Positions 7,811 to 14,628 of a stretch of 16,297 bases of DNA are shown in pieces. The position numbers and the translations under genes were made by a program. Position 1 is the stretch's first letter. Every line of letters starts with the position of its first letter. The stretch comes from Chitinispirillaceae bacterium. GTDB lineage: Bacteria; Fibrobacterota; Chitinivibrionia; Chitinivibrionales; Chitinispirillaceae. Location of the stretch: NCBI GenBank assembly GCA_016932075.1, contig JAFGDP010000028.1:1-16297 (forward strand), read 5' to 3'. The notes under the pieces are model-generated. The model did no database searches. It saw only the letters and a program-made list of their open reading frames with translations, and was not told the origin of the DNA.

Positions 7811-8782
7811 ATGAGCCATTTTAACCCTATGCGACGCCTTCCGCTTACCGCCTATCTGCCAAGTCTCTACGGGTTTTTCAAGAACGCGATGCGGGGGGAA
7901 GCGGTATTTCCCTTCTACGCCTCGTTCAAGCTTACGTCACGCTGCCATTTCGGTTGCCCGTATTGTAATGTTAAAAAAGAGCTGGTGCCTGATCTTTCCA
8001 CCGAAGATGTCAAGGCCGTACTGCGGAACCTGTCCCGATCATCGGTGCTCATGACGAGCTTTGAAGGCGGCGAACCGCTCCTGCGCGACGATATCGGCGA
8101 ACTGCTCGAATATGCGCGTCAATGCGCGTTCTATTTGCTTTTCACTACCAGCGTGAAGAACCTGACCGACTATCCGCTCGATGACTATGCTCGGTATATT
8201 GACTTCCTGCATGTTTCCATTGACGAAGGCCACGACAACCTTGACATGTTCGACCTTTTACCTGGCCTGTGCGCGCTCCCGACGCAGGTGGCGGTCCAGA
8301 CCGTCGTCACCAGGAACACCGTCGACCGTCTTGACGACAAGGTGCGCCGATGCCATGAAACCGGGGCGGGAATCGTCATCATTCCGGCTACCCGGATGGA
8401 CAATGTCGAGAACCATTTTCCGGACATGGCCGCGCTCGAGAGAAAGGTGCGCGAGCTGCGTATCCGGTATCCCGGGACCATACACACCCCGGCCGGCTAC
8501 TTCGACGACTATCGCCGCCGCAGGTGCTCCTCGGCAACCGTGATCATTGCGCCGGACGGAAGGCTTTACTATCCCTGTCATATTCTCAATGTAAAAGGGC
8601 CGGACCTGCGCACGACCGGACTCATGGAGTGGCTGACCTCGCGGGACGCGGCCATCGAACGGACACTCATGAGAAACTGCCGGCGCAATTGCGGGTGGTA
8701 CCAGTACTACGCCATCAACTCCTATACGTCATTGTCATCAATGGTTGACGCGCTTCGTCCCGCTTTTGCAAAAAAGAAATGA
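7811..8782 (+). CDS. Radical SAM protein with C-terminal twitch-like cysteine cluster
   Basis: The 323-aa protein has the radical SAM cluster motif CHFGCPYC (Cys45, Cys49, Cys52) and the SAM-contacting GGEP (86-89), so it should cleave S-adenosylmethionine to a 5'-deoxyadenosyl radical. A second set of cysteines at 239, 256, 290 and 294, with APDGRLYYPC before the second, resembles a twitch (half-SPASM) domain binding one auxiliary [4Fe-4S] cluster. Such proteins include peptide- and cofactor-modifying enzymes; I cannot identify the substrate. The frame is open 48 codons upstream within the RlpA-like gene, but that segment is a highly basic shadow, so I chose the ATG at 7811, 28 nt after that gene. 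No clear ribosome binding site precedes it; ATG 7829 is an alternative. It ends the rightward run and converges with the MerR gene. Confidence 0.85.
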   Translation: MSHFNPMRRLPLTAYLPSLYGFFKNAMRGEAVFPFYASFKLTSRCHFGCPYCNVKKELVPDLSTEDVKAVLRNLSRSSVLMTSFEGGEPLLRDDIGELLEYARQCAFYLLFTTSVKNLTDYPLDDYARYIDFLHVSIDEGHDNLDMFDLLPGLCALPTQVAVQTVVTRNTVDRLDDKVRRCHETGAGIVIIPATRMDNVENHFPDMAALERKVRELRIRYPGTIHTPAGYFDDYRRRRCSSATVIIAPDGRLYYPCHILNVKGPDLRTTGLMEWLTSRDAAIERTLMRNCRRNCGWYQYYAINSYTSLSSMVDALRPAFAKKK

Positions 8783-8824
8783 GAACAGTACTGCCCGCGA
8801 TCAAGAGGTCCGGGGCGGACGATA

Positions 8825-9226
8825 TCAACTGGAGAGCAGGGTGAGAATCTCGCCAAGTTCCTTTTTCACCGTTGAAAGGGTGCCGTTATCCGGCAGACCT
8901 TCTTGCGAAGGCGCCGATGACTGTTCCGCTTTCTTCTGTTCGTGATCAGCGGTCCGGAGTCCGGAAAGCTTCTTTTTCGCCCCCGGAATTGTGAATTGCT
9001 GCTCATAGAGCAGATTTTTTATATATGCAATAAGCTCAATGTCTTTTTCACGGTAGGCCCGGTTGCCGGCCCGGTTTTTTTTAGGCCGCAACTGGGAAAA
9101 TTCGGTTTCCCAGTACCTGAGCACATGGGGTTCCAATCCGGTCTGACCGCAGACCTCGGAAATGGAATAATAGGTTTTCTTTCCGTTGACCATACCGTTT
9201 CTGTCAATGAGTTCAGGGTTCTCCAT
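8825..9226 (-). CDS. MerR-type helix-turn-helix transcriptional regulator
   Basis: The 133-aa protein has a MerR-like winged helix-turn-helix at about residues 18-85: YYSISEVCGQTGLEPHVLRY is the recognition unit, followed by WETEFSQLRPKKNRAGNRAY and REKDIELIAYIKNLLYEQQF. The C-terminal part (about 88-133) is short, polar and ends in a helix; it lacks the metal-binding cysteines of MerR or the drug-binding domain of BmrR-type proteins, so the signal is unknown. The start is preceded by GGAG at 9237-9240 with about 10-nt spacing. It lies 73 bp downstream of gpsA on the same strand, so it is probably the last gene of the der-gpsA transcript. Confidence 0.88.
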   Translation of the reverse strand: MENPELIDRNGMVNGKKTYYSISEVCGQTGLEPHVLRYWETEFSQLRPKKNRAGNRAYREKDIELIAYIKNLLYEQQFTIPGAKKKLSGLRTADHEQKKAEQSSAPSQEGLPDNGTLSTVKKELGEILTLLSS

Positions 9227-9299
9227 ATGCTACCACTCCGGAATGAAAATGTCAATATACGGTAAAGAGTTAACCAGCCTGACCTCGAGTACTGCTTTT

Positions 9300-10316
9300 C
9301 TACCACCATTCTGGTTTTGACTCACGGTTCATGAGATCACGCGCAGAGATGCGGGCATCCTTGCCTTCGAACAGCGTGTTATATACTTCCTGGGTGATCG
9401 GCATTTCAATACCGAGTTTGCAGGCAAGTTGATGCACCGAACGGGTGGTTTCAACCCCTTCGGCCACCATCGTCATCTGTCCGAGTGCCTGTTGCAGGCT
9501 CAGTCCGGAAGCGATAAGTTCTCCCATTTTGCGATTCCGGCTGTGACGGCTGATGCAGGTGGTGATCAGATCGCCGATCCCTGCGAGTCCCGAAAACGTG
9601 GACGGCTGTGCTCCTAGCTTGCGGCCGAGCCGCATCATCTCCGCGATACCTCGCGTCAGCAGCGCGCCTTTGGTGTTGTCGCCGAATCCCAGACCGTCGC
9701 ACATGCCCGCGGCAATGGCGATAACGTTTTTCACACTGCCGGAAAGCTCAACCCCGCGCATATCGGGATTGGTATAAATCCGGAAGGTTTCGGTTGCAAA
9801 CAACTCTTGGACAAGAACGGCGAGATCGTTGTTCTGCGAGGCGGCAACGACGGTGGTAGGAATATTGCGCGACACTTCTTCCGCATGAGAAGGGCCGGAC
9901 AGCACCGCGACGCGGTCGCCGGCAACGCCGGGAAGCTGCTCGACCACAACGTCGCTCATAAGCTTGAGCGTACCGGTTTCAATGCCTTTGGCAACGATTA
10001 CGAACCCCTGTACCGAGTCAAGGTCGCTCCTCGAAACCGAGGCCGCAAGCTGCTTCATGGTAGGCCGCATGGTTTGTGAGGGAACGGCGCACACCACGAT
10101 GCCGGCGGCACGAACCGCGTGCGCGATGTCGTTGGTGACGAGGATGTCCGAAGGCACTTTGATCCCGGGAAGCTTGCGGGGAAGTTCCCGCGTCCGGTCG
10201 AGCGATTGCGCGTCAACGGCGTCGTACTCCCACAGGGAAACCACATGCTTTCGTCGGTGCAACAGAACAGCGAGCGCGATGGCCCAGCTCCCGGCACCTA
10301 GAATAGCGATATTCAT
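9300..10316 (-). CDS. gpsA: Glycerol-3-phosphate dehydrogenase [NAD(P)+]
   Basis: GpsA reduces dihydroxyacetone phosphate to sn-glycerol 3-phosphate, the backbone of phospholipids. The 338-aa protein shows the Rossmann nucleotide-binding loop GAGSWAIAL (7-15; the family usually has GAGSWGTAL), AVPSQTMR, KGIETGT with Lys110, SGPSHAEEV, the catalytic region SGSVKNVIAIAAG with Lys196, GDNTKGALLTRGIAEM, GLAGIGDLITTC and SRNRKMG. Its ATG overlaps the der stop (ATGA), indicating coupling. The AI in place of GT in the first loop is a mild departure; all other landmarks are intact. Confidence 0.96.
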   Translation of the reverse strand: MNIAILGAGSWAIALAVLLHRRKHVVSLWEYDAVDAQSLDRTRELPRKLPGIKVPSDILVTNDIAHAVRAAGIVVCAVPSQTMRPTMKQLAASVSRSDLDSVQGFVIVAKGIETGTLKLMSDVVVEQLPGVAGDRVAVLSGPSHAEEVSRNIPTTVVAASQNNDLAVLVQELFATETFRIYTNPDMRGVELSGSVKNVIAIAAGMCDGLGFGDNTKGALLTRGIAEMMRLGRKLGAQPSTFSGLAGIGDLITTCISRHSRNRKMGELIASGLSLQQALGQMTMVAEGVETTRSVHQLACKLGIEMPITQEVYNTLFEGKDARISARDLMNRESKPEWW

Positions 10317-11692
10317 TGCTCCTCCTTACCCTTTCCCGGTGCAGGTGGGCGGTGGCGCGCCGCTTTTTTTACCGGTTTGAACTGAAGCGTCACGGGACAC
10401 CCTTCGAAGTCGTAGGTGTCGTACAGTTTGTTGGTCAGATAGCGCGTATACCCGGTCGTTACCTCGTCGGGATTGGTGGTGAAAAACCTGAAACAGGGAT
10501 ACGGTGCGGTCACTTGCCGGCCGCCGAGAAACCGTACCGGATTTTTCGGGATCGCCGGGTGGGGGTGCGCACGGACCCAGGAAAACAGGTTGTTCTCGAA
10601 CTCGGCCGTGGCGACGCGCGTGGAGAGACGGTCGTACACGGAACACGCTTTGTCGAGAATCGTCATCACGCGCTGGCCAGTGCGCGCCGAGATCGCGATC
10701 ACCGGGACGTTGCGCAGCTCCCCGAAGCGGCGCTTGCAGTCCGTTACCAAATGGTCGAACGTATCGTGTTTTTTCTCGATCAGGTCCCATTTGTTCCATG
10801 CGAGGACAACGCCCTTGTGCTGCGCCAGCGCCCGGGTCACGATGCGCAGGTCCTGCACGCCGATTCCCTCTTGCGCGTCGACCACCACGATAGCGACATC
10901 GCACCGCTCGATGCTTTTTATGGCGCGCAGGTTGAAAAAATACTCGAGGTCCTGTTTGACATGGGATTTTTTCCGCAGCCCGGCCGTGTCGATGAGGAGA
11001 ATCCGCCGGCCATTCCAGGTCATTTCGGCATCAATCGCGTCGCGGGTGGTTCCGGCCGCGTCGTTCACGATCATGCGCTCGCTGCGAAGCAGCTTGTTGA
11101 CAAGCGATGACTTGCCGACGTTCGGTCTGCCGGTGACGGCGATCTTCAGCCACGATATCGGTTCCGGCGCTGCTTCATGGCGCCTGTGGCCATGTTTTTT
11201 TATTAGCCGCACCGTCTCGTCGAGCAGGTCCGCAACGCCGCTGCCGTGGAGCGCGGACACCGGATACGGTTCCCCGAGCCCGAGGGCGCGAAAAGCGTCG
11301 ATTTCGTACCGGACGCGGTTTGATTCCGATTTGTTCACGACAAGGAGCGTTTTCGAGGCGGCGCTCCTGCGCAGAAGCCTGGCGATATGCTGGTCGCTCT
11401 CGGTGATACCGCAGCCCGCCTCCACCACAAAGAGAACGGCCCCGGCCTCGCCTATCGCTATGCGGATCTGCTGGTTGATCGATTCGTGCAGGCGCTCGCT
11501 TTCAAAAGGGATCATGCCGCCGGTATCGACGAGCATGAATTCATTCCCCTGCCAGGCAGCAGGCTTGTAGTGCCGGTCGCGCGTGACGCCGGCCACATCG
11601 TCGACCACGGCATCACGCCTGCCCACAATCCGGTTGAACAGGCTTGATTTGCCGACGTTCGGCCTTCCCACAATCGCGCATACAGGAAGCAT
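10313..11692 (-). CDS. der: Der (EngA), tandem GTPase for 50S ribosome assembly
   Basis: Der is an essential two-domain GTPase that matures the large ribosomal subunit. The 459-aa protein has P-loop 1 GRPNVGKS (9-16), DTGGM (57-61), P-loop 2 GRPNVGKS (188-195), DTAGLRKK (235-242), the second-domain guanine motif NKWD (300-303) and a C-terminal KH-like domain (about 355-445) with FTTNPDEV and GYTRYLTNKLYD. The first-domain guanine motif reads NKSE (120-123) instead of NKxD. The frame is open 26 codons upstream to 11770, but those residues look like translated intergenic repeat and would overlap the upstream lipoprotein gene; the ATG at 11692 gives the canonical N-terminus. There is no good ribosome binding site. 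A basic tail (KKAARHRPPAPGKGK) closes the protein. Confidence 0.96.
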   Translation of the reverse strand: MLPVCAIVGRPNVGKSSLFNRIVGRRDAVVDDVAGVTRDRHYKPAAWQGNEFMLVDTGGMIPFESERLHESINQQIRIAIGEAGAVLFVVEAGCGITESDQHIARLLRRSAASKTLLVVNKSESNRVRYEIDAFRALGLGEPYPVSALHGSGVADLLDETVRLIKKHGHRRHEAAPEPISWLKIAVTGRPNVGKSSLVNKLLRSERMIVNDAAGTTRDAIDAEMTWNGRRILLIDTAGLRKKSHVKQDLEYFFNLRAIKSIERCDVAIVVVDAQEGIGVQDLRIVTRALAQHKGVVLAWNKWDLIEKKHDTFDHLVTDCKRRFGELRNVPVIAISARTGQRVMTILDKACSVYDRLSTRVATAEFENNLFSWVRAHPHPAIPKNPVRFLGGRQVTAPYPCFRFFTTNPDEVTTGYTRYLTNKLYDTYDFEGCPVTLQFKPVKKAARHRPPAPGKGKEEQ

Positions 11693-11756
11693 GGCGCATA
11701 AAATACTAGATTCGGAATTTAAAATCAGGAATCCGTCACGTCCTGCGGATCGTGTG

Positions 11757-12479
11757 CTATCGCACCGCACCTAGCTCATAATGGCCGCCGTTCGAACGGT
11801 TGTAGGCGAACACCACAAGATGGACCGGCCTGACAAACGTATCAGGGATCGCAAGCGTTTCGGCCTCGGCAAAGGAGGAGGGGCGTACGGACGAACCGCC
11901 GGCGTCCCGGATATCGAACAGGGAAAAGGACCCGCTTGATTTCAGATAGAATGAACGCCACGACGTGTCTTCGATGGCGAACCAGTCGCTGTCGTTTGCC
12001 GTTGACACCGATCCGAACACCGTGCCGCTAAAGGGGTCCGCGGTTTCCCTGGTGTCGTTCGGCTCCTGTTCGCTCGCATGGGTATGAAACGAGATCGTGT
12101 CTTCTCCGGCCCGAAGCAGCGACCCTTCAACGGATTCCACGGTGCTTTGCAGAACAAGCCGGAAATGGGTACGGCCTTCAAGGGGCTGCGCGAACCAGAA
12201 GGTGACCGTGTCGGACCGCTCGTTCCACGCCTGCTGAAAGTCAAAAAACGGGGGAATGAATTCGAACGACGCTGAGTCCGGCTGCAGGACCGGATAGGTA
12301 AAGGCGATGAGCAGCGAATCGTACGGTGAAACCGTGTCCGTTTCCGTTGCCCGGACCATCCTGAACTGCTCCACCGGTTCCATGTTGGCCAGCGGGATGC
12401 AGGAGAGCGCATAGGTGAAGAGAACCGCGAAGAGTGTTGCGATGAATGAAGCCTGACGCATCCATTGCAGTAATTTCAT
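11757..12479 (-). CDS. Putative lipoprotein with Ig-like and PPC-like segments
   Basis: The 240-aa protein starts MKLLQWMRQA, followed by a hydrophobic stretch and ALSC (24-27), a plausible lipobox with Cys27 as the lipid-modified residue. Residues about 47-135 resemble a bacterial Ig-like (Big_5-type) domain, with VSPYDSLLIAFTYPV and a closing GEDTISFHTH. Residues about 137-170 carry EQEPNDTRETADPFSG then DSDWFAI, the calling card of the PPC (pre-peptidase C-terminal) beta-sandwich. No catalytic domain is visible, so it is probably an envelope-anchored binding or structural protein. It precedes der by 64 bp on the same strand and diverges from miaA. The start lacks a strong ribosome binding site; the Met at codon 7 is an alternative. 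Confidence 0.72.
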   Translation of the reverse strand: MKLLQWMRQASFIATLFAVLFTYALSCIPLANMEPVEQFRMVRATETDTVSPYDSLLIAFTYPVLQPDSASFEFIPPFFDFQQAWNERSDTVTFWFAQPLEGRTHFRLVLQSTVESVEGSLLRAGEDTISFHTHASEQEPNDTRETADPFSGTVFGSVSTANDSDWFAIEDTSWRSFYLKSSGSFSLFDIRDAGGSSVRPSSFAEAETLAIPDTFVRPVHLVVFAYNRSNGGHYELGAVR

Positions 12480-12510
12480 GAACAGCCCGTTGTGCGAAAA
12501 GAGAACTCAA

Positions 12511-12538
12511 ACGTATGTTTACGTATAAAATATTTTAT
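12511..12538. promoter_or_regulatory. Palindromic AT-rich region between divergent lipoprotein gene and miaA
   Basis: Two adjacent symmetric elements lie here: ACGTA-N4-TACGT at 12511-12524 and a perfect 14-bp palindrome ATAAAATATTTTAT at 12525-12538. The second contains -10-like hexamers on both strands (TAAAAT or TATAAA forward and the same reversed), so it could serve divergent promoters for miaA and the lipoprotein-der-gpsA run. I could not pair either with a good -35 hexamer, so promoter assignment is tentative; the symmetry is directly visible. Confidence 0.4.
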
Positions 12539-12568
12539 CATTGCAGCGGCAGAAACAGAAAAAAGATA

Positions 12569-13519
12569 ATGAAAAAACTGATCGTCATCTGCGGCCCCAC
12601 GGCAACGGGAAAAACAGCGCTCGGTGTCCGTCTTGCGGTCTCTTACAATGGGGAAATTATATCATGCGACTCACGGCAGGTATACCGCGGCATGGACATC
12701 GGCACGGGCAAGGACCTTTCGCACTACCGCGTCGGTACCCGGGACATACCGTACCATCTCATTGATATTGCCGATCCGGCGCAGGTGTACACCGTGTATC
12801 ATTATCAAAGGGATTTCTACCGGGTGTTCGCCGGGATCTGTTCCCGGAACCGTGTTCCCGTGGTGGTGGGCGGCACCGGACTCTACCTTGAAGCGGTATT
12901 GCGATCGTTCCGGATATCAGCGATTCCCGAAGACGGGGCGTTACGGGAACTTCTCATGAGCAGAGACAAGCATTCCCTTGAACAGGAGCTGAAACAGCTT
13001 GATCCGAAGCGTTATGCAGAGACCGACCTGAGCAGTAAAAAACGGATCGTGCGCAGCCTTGAGGTGGCCTATGCACGGCAAACAGGCAGCGGAGATTCTG
13101 ACCGGCGCGCGATCCCGTTACCACCGCTTGATCCTATCGTCATCGGCGTGCGGTTTGAGCGGTCCGTGTTGCGGGAGCGCATCCGGCTGCGTCTCGAAGA
13201 ACGGTTCGACCAGGGCATGGTCGATGAGGTGAGGCGGCTTCTCAGTTCAGGCATTCCCCCGCAGCGGTTCGACATGTTCGGCCTGGAATACAAGCACATT
13301 GCCCGGTATATTCGAGGGGAAATCGAATTCGATGCCATGAAGCAGGAACTGTTCCATGCCATCTGCCGTTTTGCAAAAAGACAGGAGACCTGGTTTCGGG
13401 GAATGGAGCGGAGGGGAATACCGGTTCATTGGATCAAAGAAGACAATGCGGAAAAGGCGGAACAGTATGTTGCGCAATTTCTAAAAAAACATGCGGATTC
13501 GACGATCCAACCTTGTTAA
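12569..13519 (+). CDS. miaA: MiaA, tRNA dimethylallyltransferase
   Basis: MiaA transfers a dimethylallyl group to N6 of adenosine 37 in tRNAs reading codons that start with U. The 316-aa protein has the P-loop GPTATGKT (9-16), DSRQVYRGMDIGTGK (34-48), the HLIDI segment, GGTGLYLEAV (101-110), RIVRSLEV and a C-terminal region with GLEYKHIARY and RQETWFRG, all typical. The frame is open 18 codons upstream; I chose the ATG at 12569 because the protein then begins MKKLIVICGPT as usual. The ribosome binding site is weak (an A-rich AGAAAAAAGA). The nearby GC-rich composition ends with this gene; what follows is AT-rich. Confidence 0.96.
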   Translation: MKKLIVICGPTATGKTALGVRLAVSYNGEIISCDSRQVYRGMDIGTGKDLSHYRVGTRDIPYHLIDIADPAQVYTVYHYQRDFYRVFAGICSRNRVPVVVGGTGLYLEAVLRSFRISAIPEDGALRELLMSRDKHSLEQELKQLDPKRYAETDLSSKKRIVRSLEVAYARQTGSGDSDRRAIPLPPLDPIVIGVRFERSVLRERIRLRLEERFDQGMVDEVRRLLSSGIPPQRFDMFGLEYKHIARYIRGEIEFDAMKQELFHAICRFAKRQETWFRGMERRGIPVHWIKEDNAEKAEQYVAQFLKKHADSTIQPC

Positions 13520-13530
13520 AAAGAATTCGA

Positions 13531-13584
13531 CAGAAGCGTTTAAGGATGAATCTTTAATAATTTACCGTAATTTAAGCGCTTTTG
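13531..13584 (+). terminator. Hairpin 11 bp after miaA, possible terminator
   Basis: Bases 13531-13543 pair with 13572-13584 to give a 13-bp RNA stem allowing two G-U wobbles; its core is AAGCGTTTAA against TTAAGCGCTT. The loop is about 28 nt and AT-rich. A short T-run sits within and just after the right arm, but is not the long U-tract of a strong intrinsic terminator. It may end the miaA transcript, or mark the left edge of the AT-rich accessory cassette. Confidence 0.4.
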
Positions 13585-13616
13585 TTGAAGGATTAAAGGT
13601 GTTACTACTAAATAAT
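13585..13616 (+). promoter_or_regulatory. Weak candidate promoter for the GNAT cassette
   Basis: TTGAAG at 13585-13590 and TAAATAAT at 13609-13616 are separated by 18 nt, a loose sigma-70-like arrangement in an AT-rich stretch where such matches arise easily. TTGACT at 13628-13633 is a better -35 hexamer but has no good -10 at the right distance. The 240 bp from 13520 to 13759 hold no gene that I can support. Confidence 0.2.
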
Positions 13617-13679
13617 AAAAATTATATTTGACTGATAGACTCTTTCATGGGTTAGAGATAAACTAATTTCAGCAGCAAT

Positions 13680-13691
13680 AAAACATGTTTT
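13680..13691. promoter_or_regulatory. 12-bp perfect palindrome, candidate operator of the GNAT cassette
   Basis: AAAACATGTTTT at 13680-13691 is a perfect palindrome about 69 bp upstream of the small first gene of the cassette. Toxin-antitoxin operons are usually autoregulated through palindromes in the leader, so this is a reasonable operator candidate. A palindrome this short in AT-rich DNA can be chance, and the small protein shows no obvious DNA-binding motif. Confidence 0.3.
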
Positions 13692-13759
13692 TCAACGTAA
13701 AAAGAGGAAATGTTTGATCGTGGCTCCTTTGCAGTAGTGTAAGAAAGGAGAGATATACT

Positions 13760-13933
13760 ATGGCAACGCCGATTAGAGAAACGCCCGTATTGGAAGGCAA
13801 AGACGCAATCCGGTTTTTGGAAAAAATGTATGACGCTGAAACAAAGCCGATAACCAAAGAGGAAAGAGAAGAATACCGGCAGGGAAGGGCTTTGTATGAT
13901 CGTATAAAGGAAATAAACAAAACCGGGATTTAA
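13760..13933 (+). CDS. Small 57-aa protein, candidate antitoxin of GNAT toxin
   Basis: The ATG at 13760 has an excellent ribosome binding site (AAGGAG at 13745-13750, 9-nt spacing). The 57-aa product starts MATPIRETPVLEGKDAIRFL and continues with a charged helical segment rich in Glu, Lys and Arg, ending IKEINKTGI. The PIRETPVLEGKDAxxFL opening resembles small proteins I have seen beside toxins or acetyltransferases in bacteria and archaea; this is recollection, not a search. The stop is 2 nt before the acetyltransferase start, so translation is probably coupled. Size, order and spacing fit an antitoxin. It does not look like the ribbon-helix-helix DUF1778 antitoxins usually paired with GNAT toxins: no RHH sequence pattern is evident. 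Confidence 0.75.
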   Translation: MATPIRETPVLEGKDAIRFLEKMYDAETKPITKEEREEYRQGRALYDRIKEINKTGI

Positions 13934-13935
13934 TC

Positions 13936-14508
13936 GTGCCGAGGCTTGAAGAATGTAAACTCTTAAGACTTACATTGGATACAAAAATTAAGCCGTTCGA
14001 TTGCGGTGACAGCGATTTGAACGGCTTTCTTTTTGATGACGCGCACGACTACCTGAAAGAGCTGTTCGCGGTAACCTATCTTTGGGAATATGGTGATGAT
14101 ACTGTCGCGTTTTTCAGCGTTTCTAATGATCGAATAGTTTTTAATGAAAAGACCATTTCAAAAACCGAATGGAACCGCTTTGAAAGAAAAATTCCAAATC
14201 TTAAACGGGGAAAGGATAATCCAGCCGTTAAAATTGGAAGATTGGGTGTCAATCAAAAATATCAAAACCAAAAAATAGGGACAGAGCTTTTAACGTATAT
14301 AAAGCATCTTTTTTTGGATAAAAACAAAACCGGATGCAGATTTATTACCGTTGACGCATATAACAAAGAACCGGTTCTTTCGTTTTATGAAAAAAACGGA
14401 TTCATTCATCTTACCGAAAACGATAAGGATGCTGCGACAAAATTGATGTATTTTGATTTGTCCCGTTTTGCAAAATCTATTGCAGAGATTGAAAAAAATG
14501 AAAAGTGA
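13936..14508 (+). CDS. GNAT-family N-acetyltransferase, candidate toxin
   Basis: The 190-aa protein has a GNAT fold signature: beta-strand 4 and the acetyl-CoA pyrophosphate loop at IGRLGVNQKYQNQKIGTELL (about 100-119, with Q-K-I-G-T as the loop) and VLSFYEKNGF (147-156), which supplies the usual active-site tyrosine Tyr151. An N-terminal FDCGDSDLNGFLFDDA (21-36) is typical of the AtaT/TacT-like group that acetylates charged tRNAs, but also of other GNATs, so toxicity is inferred. It uses a GTG start 2 nt after the small gene, with no strong ribosome binding site, which suggests coupled translation and hence controlled dosage. Codon use is AT-rich, unlike miaA to the left, pointing to horizontal acquisition. 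Confidence 0.85.
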   Translation: MPRLEECKLLRLTLDTKIKPFDCGDSDLNGFLFDDAHDYLKELFAVTYLWEYGDDTVAFFSVSNDRIVFNEKTISKTEWNRFERKIPNLKRGKDNPAVKIGRLGVNQKYQNQKIGTELLTYIKHLFLDKNKTGCRFITVDAYNKEPVLSFYEKNGFIHLTENDKDAATKLMYFDLSRFAKSIAEIEKNEK

Positions 14509-14628
14509 AACAGCAGATGGCATGATAATGGAACAACCAACGCCTATAATGATTCAAGATACCTGCTTTTTGTCGCCGCTTTTATAGTTTTTTGCGCCAC
14601 TCTCACGGCTTTCCCTGCCCCTTACCAA
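14509..14628 (+). other. Open frame without ATG encoding a signal-like hydrophobic stretch
   Basis: Directly after the acetyltransferase stop, the frame of the following gene is open and encodes a hydrophobic run (RYLLFVAAFIVFCATLTAFPA, split here as RYLLFVAAFIVF and CATLTAFPA, at about 14557-14619). It looks like the core and cleavage region of a secretion signal. No ATG, GTG or TTG lies in this frame between 14509 and the GTG at 14629; the only near-start codons are CTG 14563 and ATA 14584. The ATGs at 14522 and 14528 are in another frame and reach a stop at 14585-14587. A single indel or an upstream recombination would explain a signal peptide cut off from its start codon. Confidence 0.45.

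Noticed and set aside
8783..8824. Hairpin GTCCG-GGG-CGGAC at 8808-8820 as a terminator between the radical SAM and MerR genes
   Set aside because: The stem is only 5 bp and no T-run follows closely on either strand.
10473..11570. A 365-codon open frame on the plus strand opposite der
   Set aside because: It is antisense to a complete, well-conserved Der coding region and has an arginine- and serine-rich composition typical of shadow frames in GC-rich DNA.
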